This document shows positions 6,784 to 13,682 of a stretch of DNA of 13,754 bases, piece by piece. The notes below the pieces were generated by a model. It searched no databases. It had not been told where the DNA came from and worked only from the letters and a program-made list of their open reading frames with translations. Each line of letters starts with the position of its first letter. Position 1 is the first letter of the stretch. This stretch comes from Zoogloeaceae bacterium (GTDB lineage: Bacteria > Pseudomonadota > Gammaproteobacteria > Burkholderiales > Rhodocyclaceae). The stretch lies in assembly GCA_031267345.1 (NCBI GenBank), contig JAIRZG010000045.1:1-13754 (forward strand), given 5' to 3'. A program made the translations under genes and the position numbers.

Positions 6784-7286
6784 GGATTTTCGCGCCCACC
6801 CCGCGCCGCCAGAATAAAGTCGCAGACTTCGCGTACCGCGCCTTCGCCGCCTCTGGTCGCAGCGATGTAGCCCGCCTCCGCCAATGCCCGCGAATGCGCG
6901 TTGGCGGGCGCGGCGGCAAAACCGGCGGCGCGCAGCACCGGCAAATCGATCACGTCGTCCCCCATGTAGCCCATGTTTTCCCAGGAGAAACGCAGTCGGG
7001 CGAGCAACGCGCCCATGCAGGCGTGTTTGTCGGCGACGCCCTGAAAAAGATGGCGGATGTCCAGATCCCGCGCCCTTGCCGCCACCGCGCCGGAGGTGCG
7101 TCCGGTGATGACGGCAAGCTCGATGCCCGCCTGTTGCAGCGCGCGCAAGCCTTGACCATCCTGGACGTTGAACGCCTTGATTTCCTGTCCGGCGTCGGTG
7201 TAATACAGCCGCCCGTCGGTCATCACGCCGTCAATGTCGAAGGCCATGAGCTTGATACGGGCGGCGCGTTCGCGCAGTTCGGTCAT
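6780..7286 (-). CDS. kdsC: 3-deoxy-D-manno-octulosonate 8-phosphate phosphatase KdsC
   Basis: KdsC removes phosphate from Kdo-8-P, the third step to CMP-Kdo for the LPS inner core. The 168-residue protein is a minimal HAD-superfamily phosphatase without a cap domain. Motif I is FDIDGVMTDG (nucleophile D17, acid/base D19), motif II is ITGRTS (60-65), the motif III lysine is in ADKHA (K87) and motif IV is GDDVIDLPV (109-117). Length and motifs match the KdsC family rather than general HAD enzymes. It overlaps the kdsD stop by one base (TGATG), with AAGGTGA just upstream as ribosome binding site. Position between kdsD and lptC is the conserved proteobacterial order. Confidence 0.96.
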   Translation of the reverse strand: MTELRERAARIKLMAFDIDGVMTDGRLYYTDAGQEIKAFNVQDGQGLRALQQAGIELAVITGRTSGAVAARARDLDIRHLFQGVADKHACMGALLARLRFSWENMGYMGDDVIDLPVLRAAGFAAAPANAHSRALAEAGYIAATRGGEGAVREVCDFILAARGGRENP

Positions 7287-8290
7287 CAGATCACCTTGGC
7301 GGCAAAAAGGTCGTGCATGTTGAGCGCGCCCAACAGCCGCCCGTCGGCATCGGCGACCAATATCTGGTTGACGCGCCGACGTTCCATGATTTCCACCGCT
7401 TCCACCGCCAGTTTTTCCGGCGCGATGCGGTAAGGATTGGGGTGCATTAACGCGCCGATGAGCGCCTGACGCAACTCCACGCCCTGCTCGAAGGCGCGGC
7501 GCAAGTCACCGTCGGTGAAGATGCCCAGAATCAGGCCGCTCGCGTCCGTAATCGCCGTCATGCCCAACCCGCCCTTGCTGATCGCCAGAATGACCTCGGT
7601 GAGCGGCGCGTCCGGACGCACGGCAGGGACGCTTGCCGCCGGATGCATGACATCGCGCACATAGGTCAGCAGCCTGCGCCCCAGATTGCCGCTGGGGTGC
7701 GAACGGGCGAAGTCTTCCGGGCCGAAGCCGCGCGCGTCCAACAACGCCACGGCGAGCGCGTCGCCCAGCGCCAGCGCGGCGGTGGTGCTGGCGGTAGGCG
7801 CGAGATTCAGCGGACAGGCTTCTTCCGCGACGCTGGCGTCTAGGTGCACATCCGCCGCGCACGCCAGCATCGAAGCCGGATTGCCGGTCATGGCGATGAG
7901 CTTCGCGCCCTGACGACGCACGGCGGGCAGAATGCGTAACAGTTCCTCGGTTTCGCCGGAATTGGAGAGCGCCAGAAAAATATCGTGGCCCTGCACCATG
8001 CCCAGATCGCCGTGACCGGCCTCGCCGGGATGGACAAAATAAGCGGGCGTTCCGGTGGAAGCGAGCGTAGCCGCCAGTTTGCGCGCGACATGCCCGGACT
8101 TGCCCATGCCGCTGACAATGACCCGCCCCGTTCCCGCGCCCGTCTCCGTCATAATCAGTTCCACCGCGCGGGCAAAGGCGGCGTCAAGGCGCGGAATCAG
8201 GGCGCTGACCGCCGCCGCTTCAATCCGCAGGGTACGCGCCGCCAGTTCAAGGACGCGATTGCAAGAGGGATTTTTTGAGGACACAGGCAT
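7286..8290 (-). CDS. kdsD: D-arabinose 5-phosphate isomerase KdsD
   Basis: KdsD converts ribulose 5-phosphate to arabinose 5-phosphate, the committed precursor of Kdo. The protein has an SIS sugar-isomerase domain followed by two CBS domains, the standard layout. In the SIS part, VIVSGMGKSGHVARK carries K64, FVHPGEAGHGDLG carries H87, E90 and H93, and SNSGET lies at 109-114. The CBS pair covers roughly residue 205 to the end (YVRDVMHP, GIFTDGDLRR, RRVNQILVADADGRLLGALNMHDL). I used the ATG at 8290 (334 residues); an in-frame TTG at 8302 would add four residues, and neither has a convincing Shine-Dalgarno sequence. First gene of kdsD-kdsC-lptC-lptA, divergent from the antiporter gene. Confidence 0.95.
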   Translation of the reverse strand: MPVSSKNPSCNRVLELAARTLRIEAAAVSALIPRLDAAFARAVELIMTETGAGTGRVIVSGMGKSGHVARKLAATLASTGTPAYFVHPGEAGHGDLGMVQGHDIFLALSNSGETEELLRILPAVRRQGAKLIAMTGNPASMLACAADVHLDASVAEEACPLNLAPTASTTAALALGDALAVALLDARGFGPEDFARSHPSGNLGRRLLTYVRDVMHPAASVPAVRPDAPLTEVILAISKGGLGMTAITDASGLILGIFTDGDLRRAFEQGVELRQALIGALMHPNPYRIAPEKLAVEAVEIMERRRVNQILVADADGRLLGALNMHDLFAAKVI

Positions 8291-8322
8291 GACAGGATGC
8301 AATTTCGTTACTTTTCCACCGA

Positions 8323-8349
8323 ATAAAGTCAGGCTTCGCCTGTCTTTAT
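8323..8349. repeat. Inverted repeat (hairpin B) in the kdsD leader
   Basis: ATAAAG and CTTTAT, then CAGGC and GCCTG, form an 11-bp stem with one T:T mismatch and the loop TTC. No T-run follows in either direction, so it does not look like a terminator. It is about 30 nt from the kdsD start. Confidence 0.7.
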
Positions 8350-8362
8350 CCGCAAAATAGAT

Positions 8363-8392
8363 CGACCAAAGGCGGATTCCGGCTTTTGGTCG
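8363..8392. repeat. Inverted repeat (hairpin A) in the kdsD/antiporter intergenic region
   Basis: The arm CGACCAAAGGC (8363-8373) pairs with the opposing arm at 8382-8392 over 11 bp with one G:T pair and an 8-nt loop. It lies between the divergent starts and could be an operator or an RNA hairpin at the 5' end of the kdsD leader. Confidence 0.65.
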
Positions 8393-8409
8393 CTGATAAG
8401 ATAACGTGG

Positions 8410-8418
8410 ATTATAACA
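8410..8418 (-). promoter_or_regulatory. Extended -10 promoter candidate for the kdsD operon
   Basis: On the minus strand the bases are TGTTATAAT, a perfect extended -10 (TG-N-TATAAT), with no good -35. It predicts a leader of roughly 110 nt containing both inverted repeats. The same AT-rich block could serve as a -10 (TATAAC, 8412-8417) for the antiporter gene on the plus strand. Confidence 0.5.
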
Positions 8419-8435
8419 ACCTGCGTCACTGATCC

Positions 8436-10421
8436 ATGAATACGCTGCAACTGATTTTGATGTTACTGGGCGCATCGGTGCTGGCGGTTGTCCTTTTCCG
8501 GCGCGTCAATTTGCCGCCGGTGCTGGGTTATCTGCTGGTCGGCAGTCTGATCGGGCCACACGCCTTTCACTTCATGGAAGACAGCAACGATGCCGAACAA
8601 CTGGCGGAATTCGGCGTGGTCTTTCTGATGTTTTCCATTGGCCTGGAATTTTCGCTGTCCAAACTCAAGGCCATGAAACGCACGGTGTTTGGTCTGGGGC
8701 TGGCGCAGGTAATGCTGACCACGCTGGTTTTTGCCGCTATCGCCATTCTCGGCGGACATTCCTGGCAACTGGGGCTGGCGATTGGCGGCGTGCTATCCAT
8801 GTCGTCTACCGCCGTCATCTCCAAGCTGTTGACCGAACGTCTGGAACTGGACGCGCCACATGGACGCGACATTATCGGGGTGCTGCTGTTTCAGGATCTG
8901 GCGGTGGTGCCGTTCCTCATCCTTCTGCCTTCGCTGTCCAAGCCGCTCGAACAAATGGCGGTATTGATGGGCGTCGCGCTGCTCAAGGCGATCGTGACGC
9001 TTTCCCTGATCCTCTTTTTCGGGCAACGCCTGATGCGCCAGTGGTTCCACTTTGTCGCCCGCGCCCGCTCGCCGGAAATTTTCGCGCTCAATGTCATCCT
9101 CATCACCCTGTTTCTCGCCTATCTCACCGAACTGGCCGGATTGTCGCTGGCGCTGGGGGCGTTCGTCGCCGGAATGCTGATTTCCGAAACCGAATACAAA
9201 CATACCGTGGAAGCGGACATCAAGCCCTTCCGCGATGTGCTCATGGGACTGTTTTTCGTCACCATCGGCATGAAGTTCGACATGGCGATTCTGCTCGACA
9301 ACTGGTGGGCGGTGCTGGTGGCGCTGTTCGCCCTGTTGCTGGTCAAGGGCTGTATCGTCTGGGCGGTGGCGCGACGCATGAAGGTCACTTCCGGCAACGC
9401 CGTGCGCGATGCGCTCTGGCTGTGCGCGGGCGGTGAATTCGGCTTCGTGCTGCTGGGCGAGGCGGGCGAAATCCCGCCGCATGTGGTGCAGGTGCTGCTC
9501 TCGGCGCTGGTGCTTTCCATGTTGATCGCGCCTTTCATCATCCAGTATTGCGAGCGTGTCGTCACCCGCTTCATCCGCAGCGAATGGCTGCTGAAGTCCG
9601 TGCAGATCACCCAGGCCGCCGCGAAAAGCATGACGACGGAAAAGCATGCCCTCATCTGCGGTTTTGGTCGCTGCGGTCAGTTTCTCGCCCGCTTTCTGGC
9701 ACAGGAAGGCGTCGCCTACATGGCGATGGACATTGACGCCGAACGGGTGCGCGAAGCGGCGTCCCAGGGCGAAAGCATCGTTTTTGCCGACGCCACCCGC
9801 CGCGAATCGCTGCTTTCCGCCGGATTGCAACGCGCCGGCGTGGTCATCATCGCCGTAGACAACATCCGCAGCGCCGAAAAAATCCTGCACCACGTGCGCG
9901 ACTGCCGTCCGGAACTGCCCGTAGTCACGCGCGCGGCGGACGAACGCGCTTTTGAACCGCTTTCCAAGGCAGGCGCGACCGAAGTAGTGTCGGAATCCCT
10001 GGAAGCCAGCCTGATGCTCGCCACGCATGCGCTGGTGCTGATGGGTCTGCCCATGAACCGCGTCCTGCGGCGTGTGCGCGAAACGCGCAGCGAACGCTAC
10101 CAGCTCCTGCGCGGTTTTTTCTACAGCCCCGGCGAACACGGCGGCGACAATGACCTGCACCCCCGCCTCCATTCCGTCTGGATCGGCCCCGGCTCCAGCA
10201 GCATCGGTCGCTCACTGGAAGAACTGGACATGGCGGAACTGGACTGCGAAGTCCGCGCCATCCAGCGGCGGGGCATCAAAAGCATCGCCATCACTCCGAA
10301 TACGCGCATAAAAGCCGGCGATGTCATCGTCCTCCTCGGCATCCCCGCCAACCTCGCCGCCGCCGAACTGTCCCTGCGAACCGCAACAGCGCCTGGCGGC
10401 GTGGGGAATCGGGAAGGATAG
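8436..10421 (+). CDS. KefB/KefC-type cation:proton antiporter (CPA2 family) with RCK domains
   Basis: This 661-residue inner-membrane protein fits the CPA2 antiporter family, which exchanges K+ (or Na+) for H+. About 12 hydrophobic segments fill residues 5-385. Conserved transport motifs include NLPPVLGYLLVGSLIGPHAF, GLEFSLSKL, MSSTAVISKLL and LLFQDLAVVPFL, with D154 in the ion-site position. The cytoplasmic part carries a TrkA-N/RCK nucleotide-binding domain starting HALICGFGRCGQFLARFL (about 403-420) and a TrkA-C-like domain near the C-terminus (VRAIQRRG to AGDVIVLLG). Whether it is gated by glutathione like E. coli KefB/KefC cannot be told from sequence. It is divergent from kdsD, a placement common in betaproteobacteria. 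No clear Shine-Dalgarno sequence precedes the ATG. Confidence 0.92.
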   Translation: MNTLQLILMLLGASVLAVVLFRRVNLPPVLGYLLVGSLIGPHAFHFMEDSNDAEQLAEFGVVFLMFSIGLEFSLSKLKAMKRTVFGLGLAQVMLTTLVFAAIAILGGHSWQLGLAIGGVLSMSSTAVISKLLTERLELDAPHGRDIIGVLLFQDLAVVPFLILLPSLSKPLEQMAVLMGVALLKAIVTLSLILFFGQRLMRQWFHFVARARSPEIFALNVILITLFLAYLTELAGLSLALGAFVAGMLISETEYKHTVEADIKPFRDVLMGLFFVTIGMKFDMAILLDNWWAVLVALFALLLVKGCIVWAVARRMKVTSGNAVRDALWLCAGGEFGFVLLGEAGEIPPHVVQVLLSALVLSMLIAPFIIQYCERVVTRFIRSEWLLKSVQITQAAAKSMTTEKHALICGFGRCGQFLARFLAQEGVAYMAMDIDAERVREAASQGESIVFADATRRESLLSAGLQRAGVVIIAVDNIRSAEKILHHVRDCRPELPVVTRAADERAFEPLSKAGATEVVSESLEASLMLATHALVLMGLPMNRVLRRVRETRSERYQLLRGFFYSPGEHGGDNDLHPRLHSVWIGPGSSSIGRSLEELDMAELDCEVRAIQRRGIKSIAITPNTRIKAGDVIVLLGIPANLAAAELSLRTATAPGGVGNREG

Positions 10422-10440
10422 CCGACGAAAGCGGCGGCAT

Positions 10441-10469
10441 TTGCTTTTCCGCCGCCCCCGGCTTATAAA
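10441..10469 (+). promoter_or_regulatory. sigma70-like promoter of the 93-aa hypothetical gene
   Basis: -35 TTGCTT (10441-10446), a 17-bp spacer and -10 TATAAA (10464-10469). It predicts a leader of about 130 nt before the ATG at 10609. The repeat GCGGCGG/CCGCCGC (10431-10437, 10449-10455) straddles the -35 and may end the antiporter transcript or act as an operator. Confidence 0.6.
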
Positions 10470-10608
10470 GAAAGCGGTTCGCCACCGATAACAAGCACAA
10501 GGTCGAATCCCTCCCGCGCCCCCCTGAAACACTGCGGACGCCCTGACTTCACGCCGGATGAACACGCCCGCCGCCGCTGTTGGCGCGCGCCGCCAAAGGA
10601 GAAACGCC

Positions 10609-10890
10609 ATGCTCTCCCTCAAAGACTGTCTTGATTTCTGCGACTTGGACTACAACGAAATCGACGCCATCGCGGAACACGAACACCTCCCTGCCATTGT
10701 CGCCGCCGAATTGAGCGACAATCTGTTGCAGAGCGAAGAAGGCGTCTGCCACATCTATGACATGGTGCTGGACAACATGAAACTCGCCCTGAAACACGGC
10801 GACGCCCTCAAAGCCGCCCGCTTTTCCCGCACTTACCAACACCTGCACGCCACCCACCCCCTGCCGCAATACCCGCAATTCCCGGCCTGA
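10609..10890 (+). CDS. Conserved-looking hypothetical protein, 93 aa
   Basis: I chose the ATG at 10609 because AAAGGAGAAA stands 5-7 nt ahead of it. An upstream in-frame ATG at 10558 would add 17 residues of low-complexity Ala/Arg. The product, starting MLSLKDCLDFCDLDYNEIDA, is acidic and mainly helical, with two early cysteines (C7, C11) and a histidine-rich stretch (HLHATHPLP) at the end. It has no signal peptide or membrane helix, so it is probably cytoplasmic. The pattern resembles small uncharacterised proteins I associate with betaproteobacteria, but I can assign no function. It has its own promoter and stands between the antiporter and tRNA-Pro. Confidence 0.8.
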   Translation: MLSLKDCLDFCDLDYNEIDAIAEHEHLPAIVAAELSDNLLQSEEGVCHIYDMVLDNMKLALKHGDALKAARFSRTYQHLHATHPLPQYPQFPA

Positions 10891-10921
10891 GGTGTTTGCG
10901 GACAAGCAATACGCGCCTTGC

Positions 10922-10950
10922 TTGCCAGCCGGAACCCAACCTTATATACT
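10922..10950 (+). promoter_or_regulatory. sigma70-like promoter of tRNA-Pro
   Basis: -35 TTGCCA (10922-10927), a 17-bp spacer and -10 TATACT (10945-10950), followed by the GC-rich discriminator CGCGCCC. That pattern is typical of stringently controlled stable RNA promoters. Confidence 0.85.
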
Positions 10951-10963
10951 CGCGCCCTTGTGT

Positions 10964-11040
10964 CGGGGCGTGGCGCAGCCTGGTAGCGCACTTGCATGGG
11001 GTGCAAGGGGTCGCGAGTTCGAATCCCGCCGCCCCGACCA
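10964..11040 (+). tRNA. tRNA-Pro (anticodon GGG)
   Basis: This 77-nt cloverleaf has acceptor CGGGGCG/CGCCCCG, discriminator A and encoded CCA (11038-11040). The D arm is TGGCGCAGCCTGGTAGCGCA. The anticodon stem CTTGC/GCAAG encloses ATGGGGT, putting GGG at positions 34-36. The T arm contains GAGTTCGAATC. Confidence 0.97.
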
Positions 11041-11054
11041 TCCCTCAAAATCAG

Positions 11055-11095
11055 GCGCCGGACGCGCTGCCGCGCAGCCCGTCAGGCGCTTTTTT
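11055..11095 (+). terminator. Rho-independent terminator of tRNA-Pro
   Basis: Nested stem: GCGCC/GGCGC (outer), GACG/CGTC and GCTGC/GCAGC (inner), loop CGC, followed by six T residues at 11090-11095. It starts 14 nt after the tRNA CCA end. Confidence 0.9.
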
Positions 11096-11111
11096 CATCG
11101 TAAAACCAACT

Positions 11112-11165
11112 CCGGTTGAAACCCCGCCCTTTTGGGCGGTGGGAGCGAACCCTGGCCTGAAGGCC
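11112..11165. repeat. Pair of short hairpins resembling an IS200/IS605-type end
   Basis: CCGCCC-TTTT-GGGCGG (11124-11139) is followed by GGCC-TGAA-GGCC (11154-11165). The stretch before the first hairpin, CCGGTTGAAACCCCG, resembles the subterminal right end of IS200/IS605 (tnpB) elements as I remember them. No transposase gene is present. Positions 11096-11273 contain nothing else I can identify. Confidence 0.3.
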
Positions 11166-11273
11166 TGTCGCCAATTTCTTGCTGACCGGATATCAACGCG
11201 CGGCGTTATTGCCGACAAGCGCGGTTGTACAGAGGTTTACGTCGGGAAATTTTTGTGAATGTTGCGCTGCAAC

Positions 11274-11364
11274 TGGCGGAGAGGGGGGGATTCGAACCCC
11301 CGTCAGGGTATTACCCTGAACACGCTTTCCAGGCGTGCGACTTAAACCACTCATCCACCTCTCC
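11274..11364 (-). tRNA. tRNA-Ser (anticodon GGA)
   Basis: This 91-nt class II tRNA has acceptor GGAGAGG/CCTCTCC, discriminator G and encoded CCA (11274-11276). The anticodon arm CACGCCTGGAAAGCGTG carries GGA. The long variable arm forms CAGGGTAATACCCTG. It reads UCC and UCU codons. Confidence 0.97.
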
Positions 11365-11378
11365 GCGAAAGAGGGCGC

Positions 11379-11406
11379 ATTCTAGCAAAGATTGCGCGAC
11401 TGTCCA
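11379..11406 (-). promoter_or_regulatory. Promoter of tRNA-Ser, embedded in the 3' end of the upstream gene
   Basis: On the minus strand, -35 TGGACA (11401-11406), a 16-bp spacer and -10 TAGAAT (11379-11384). The first three bases of the -10 are the TAG stop codon of the 241-aa gene, so the promoter lies within its last codons. Confidence 0.7.
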
Positions 11407-12107
11407 GTGTCTTGCCGCGCGTCTTCCCGTCGCGCGTCGGGCGCGGATGGCGCCTGTTCCAGCGGGGCGCGGATTCGGGCGTCAAAATCCCCGGGCGCGA
11501 CGTATTGCAGAATATCCCGTCCTTTTTCGTCGATCACAATGTCCAGACCCTTGTCCGGATACAGGTAATGCGTCAGGGTTTTGCCTTCGGGCAGCGTTTC
11601 CGCCGCCTTACCGAAGAGCCGCGTAATGGTCTCCTCGTCCAGGCGGGCGTTGGGAATCAGGCTGATGGCGCGGATAACGGCGTCTTCGGCGCGGGCGCGG
11701 TCATCCGGATGCAGGGTGAATTTTTTGGTGCTGCCTTCCTTGTATTCGCGCTTGAGCGCCCGTTCGCGCATGGCGTCAATCTCTTCCGGCGTCGCTTCCA
11801 GTGTGAGAATCAGCCGCGCCAGCAGCATACCGAAGGAACGCTGCGCGTAATCGACTTCCAGCGCGCCGACCTGATTTGAGGCGGCAATAACCGCCACGTC
11901 AAAATCGCCGCCAAACAACGCCCTGGCGTCCGCCAGTCGGCTTTGCCCCGGCGTCAGCCCGAAAACCGCGCTGTTCCCCGCCGCATCCAGCGTAATCTGC
12001 CAGGGCAGATTACGATCAAATCCCTCCGGCAGCGTCTTCGGCGCCATAAACACGGGCAACACCAAAGCCAGCACAACCAGAGCAAAAACAATGAGAACAG
12101 TTTTCAT
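11382..12107 (-). CDS. Hypothetical membrane-anchored protein, 241 aa
   Basis: The 241-residue product has one N-terminal hydrophobic helix (about residues 4-21, VLIVFALVVLALVLPVFM). That suggests an inner-membrane anchor or uncleaved signal with a periplasmic body. Notable segments are LPWQITLDAAGNSAVFGLTPGQSRLADARALFG, a helical region around TPEEIDAMRERALKREY, and LDIVIDEKGRDILQYVAPGDF. The tail is charged and low in complexity (DARREDARQDTGQ). The body does not match a domain I can name, though I have an impression of similar uncharacterised betaproteobacterial proteins. It is monocistronic, with divergent porin upstream and tRNA-Ser downstream. No clear Shine-Dalgarno sequence precedes the ATG. 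Confidence 0.8.
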   Translation of the reverse strand: MKTVLIVFALVVLALVLPVFMAPKTLPEGFDRNLPWQITLDAAGNSAVFGLTPGQSRLADARALFGGDFDVAVIAASNQVGALEVDYAQRSFGMLLARLILTLEATPEEIDAMRERALKREYKEGSTKKFTLHPDDRARAEDAVIRAISLIPNARLDEETITRLFGKAAETLPEGKTLTHYLYPDKGLDIVIDEKGRDILQYVAPGDFDARIRAPLEQAPSAPDARREDARQDTGQSRNLC

Positions 12108-12409
12108 GATGGGAAAAGCAGATTGGATGAACGGCGCATTGTTACACAGAAGACAGCCATACGGGCATCCTCCGTGACCGCCCGTCGCCTTAAAATGCCG
12201 CGCGGCCTGGACAATGGACGGGCGTCTGGGGTCTGTCCTTACGTTTCAGGAATCAGAGATTTGCTTATGCAAAAGGGCGCATATGTATTCATGCGGATGC
12301 CTTATAGACAAAGCAGCAATAAATCGTTGGCGGCGGGGCGTCGCGTCGCTAATCTTCGACCAGCAACAAAAATACATTCCATTTTTCAACACATACCAAG
12401 GAGATTTTC
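12108..12409. other. 302-bp intergenic region between divergent genes
   Basis: The stretch holds no convincing gene. It contains a 15-mer also found at 4917-4931 (here 12243-12257), a small dyad TTGC-TTAT-GCAA near 12260, and the porin promoter at 12327-12355. I could not pick a convincing promoter for the 241-aa gene on the minus strand. Confidence 0.6.
12327..12355 (+). promoter_or_regulatory. Candidate sigma70 promoter of the porin gene
   Basis: -35 TTGGCG (12327-12332), a 17-bp spacer and -10 TAATCT (12350-12355). It predicts a leader of about 50 nt before the porin ATG, which has a strong AAGGAGA ribosome site. Confidence 0.5.
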
Positions 12410-13534
12410 ATGCAGAAAAAACTCATTGCACTCACCGTTGCCGCTCTGGCTTCCGGCGCGGCGCTCGCGCAATCCAACGTGCAGATTTACGGCGTAATCG
12501 ATGTCGGTGTTTCGCATCGCGGCGATAACGCCAATTCTGACGTGGGCGGCAAAAATTCCATAGATTCCGGCATTTCTTCCGGCAACCGTCTGGGCTTCAA
12601 GGGCGCCGAAGACCTGGGCAACGGACTGACAGCCCTGTTCGTGCTGGAAAACGGCTTTGCGGCGGATACCGGCGTTCTGGGACAAAGTGGTCGTCTGTTC
12701 GGGCGGCAAGCCTATGCGGGACTGACCGGCAATTTCGGCACGGTCATCGCCGGTCGCCTGTACGCGCCGCACTACAGTCTGCTTTCTTCCATCGACCCCT
12801 TCAAAAGCGGCACGGTCGGGCAATACCGCAACGTATTCGCGGCGGGGCTGACTACGCTCGGCGAAAACCTGTTCGACCCCACACGCGTGGATAACGCCAT
12901 CGCCTACGTTTCGCCCAGTTTCGGCGGATTCAACGTGACAGCGGCTTATTCGACCAACGCCCTTGCGACAGAAAATCTGGAAAACAGGCACGACAATACC
13001 GTGATCGCGCTGCTGCCGCGTTACACCAACGGCCCCATTGATGTCGGCGTCTCTTACCATCGCATCAAGGATGATGACGACGGCGCAGGCATTTTGGGCA
13101 CGATCAAACCCAAAATCACCAACTGGGCGGTCGGCGGAACCTATGACTTCAAAGTCGTCAAGCTGCACGCTTTCTACGACAAAAACAAACTCTCGGTCTC
13201 CAATCCCGGTTGGAATGACATCACCCTGAAATCCTGGCTTCTGGGCGCAACCGTGCCGTTTGGCAAACACGCCATCCAGGCTTCCTTCACACAGTCCAAG
13301 CTGGATGACCAAACAGACGCCAGCGCGGGCAAATCCAAGCAATATGCTGTGGGCTACACCTACGCGCTTTCCAAACGCACCAACTTCTATGCCGCTTACT
13401 CGGACATCAGCAACGACAACGAAGACGGCGGCAAGGCCAACAAGGTCCGCCGCGTCGCCTCCACTGGCGACTCCAGCAACGGTGGCGATGGCTACCAGAA
13501 CGGTCTCAATATCGGCCTGAGACACACCTTCTGA
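12410..13534 (+). CDS. Gram-negative outer-membrane porin (trimeric general porin family)
   Basis: The 374-residue precursor fits the neisserial/burkholderial general porin family, which forms 16-stranded trimeric barrels for passive uptake of small solutes. It has a signal peptide (MQKKLIALTVAALASGAALA, cleavage before Q21) and a mature start QSNVQIYGVIDVGVSHRGD. Near residue 60 lies GNRLGFKGAEDLGNGLTALFVLENGF, then GRQAYAGLTGNFGTVIAGR, both hallmarks of the family. The C-terminus ends in GLRHTF, with the terminal phenylalanine that marks proteins for BAM insertion. AAGGAGA lies 6-7 nt before the ATG, the best ribosome site among the protein genes here, consistent with high expression. Monocistronic, with its own terminator. 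Substrate preference cannot be told. Confidence 0.95.
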   Translation: MQKKLIALTVAALASGAALAQSNVQIYGVIDVGVSHRGDNANSDVGGKNSIDSGISSGNRLGFKGAEDLGNGLTALFVLENGFAADTGVLGQSGRLFGRQAYAGLTGNFGTVIAGRLYAPHYSLLSSIDPFKSGTVGQYRNVFAAGLTTLGENLFDPTRVDNAIAYVSPSFGGFNVTAAYSTNALATENLENRHDNTVIALLPRYTNGPIDVGVSYHRIKDDDDGAGILGTIKPKITNWAVGGTYDFKVVKLHAFYDKNKLSVSNPGWNDITLKSWLLGATVPFGKHAIQASFTQSKLDDQTDASAGKSKQYAVGYTYALSKRTNFYAAYSDISNDNEDGGKANKVRRVASTGDSSNGGDGYQNGLNIGLRHTF

Positions 13535-13554
13535 TCAGGGTTTCTGTTTTCCCC

Positions 13555-13585
13555 AAAACGGAAGGCCGCGGCCTTCCGTTTTTTT
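13555..13585 (+). terminator. Perfect-palindrome terminator after the porin
   Basis: A 28-bp perfect inverted repeat (13555-13582) has arms AAAACGGAAGGCCG and CGGCCTTCCGTTTT. The T run extends to 13585, 20 nt after the porin stop. A-rich and T-rich flanks mean it could work in both directions. Confidence 0.92.
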
Positions 13586-13632
13586 ATCCGGAGCGCGGGT
13601 CAGTTCCCTGTCTGAGAAGCTGTTTTAAAAAT

Positions 13633-13648
13633 TGGCACGAGAAATGCA
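13633..13648 (+). promoter_or_regulatory. sigma54-like -24/-12 motif upstream of the transposase
   Basis: TGGCAC at 13633-13638, five bases, then ATGCA at 13644-13648. GG and GC have the exact spacing of a sigma54 promoter, with one deviation (A for T) from TGGCAC-N5-TTGCA. It may be chance inside the insertion-sequence end. Confidence 0.3.
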
Positions 13649-13682
13649 GTAGCAGGTCATTACAGATGCTCTGGAGAAGAGG

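Noticed and set aside
8323..8392. Bidirectional terminator between kdsD and the antiporter
   Set aside because: The genes diverge, so neither needs a terminator here, and no T-run follows either hairpin.
8793..10172. 459-codon open frame on the minus strand
   Set aside because: It is entirely antisense to the antiporter gene, and its translation is a His/Gln/Arg-rich low-complexity string typical of the shadow of a GC-rich gene.
10833..11048. Minus-strand frame with GGGIRTRDPLHP
   Set aside because: False translation through the tRNA-Pro gene, a common annotation artefact.
11225..11626. 133-codon frame containing ERGGFEPPSGY
   Set aside because: This is the familiar false translation across the minus-strand tRNA-Ser gene, continuing antisense into the 241-aa gene.
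12386..13525. 379-codon open frame antisense to the porin
   Set aside because: The plus-strand porin has signal peptide, family motifs, ribosome site and terminator; the antisense frame has no motif and merely mirrors its codon pattern.
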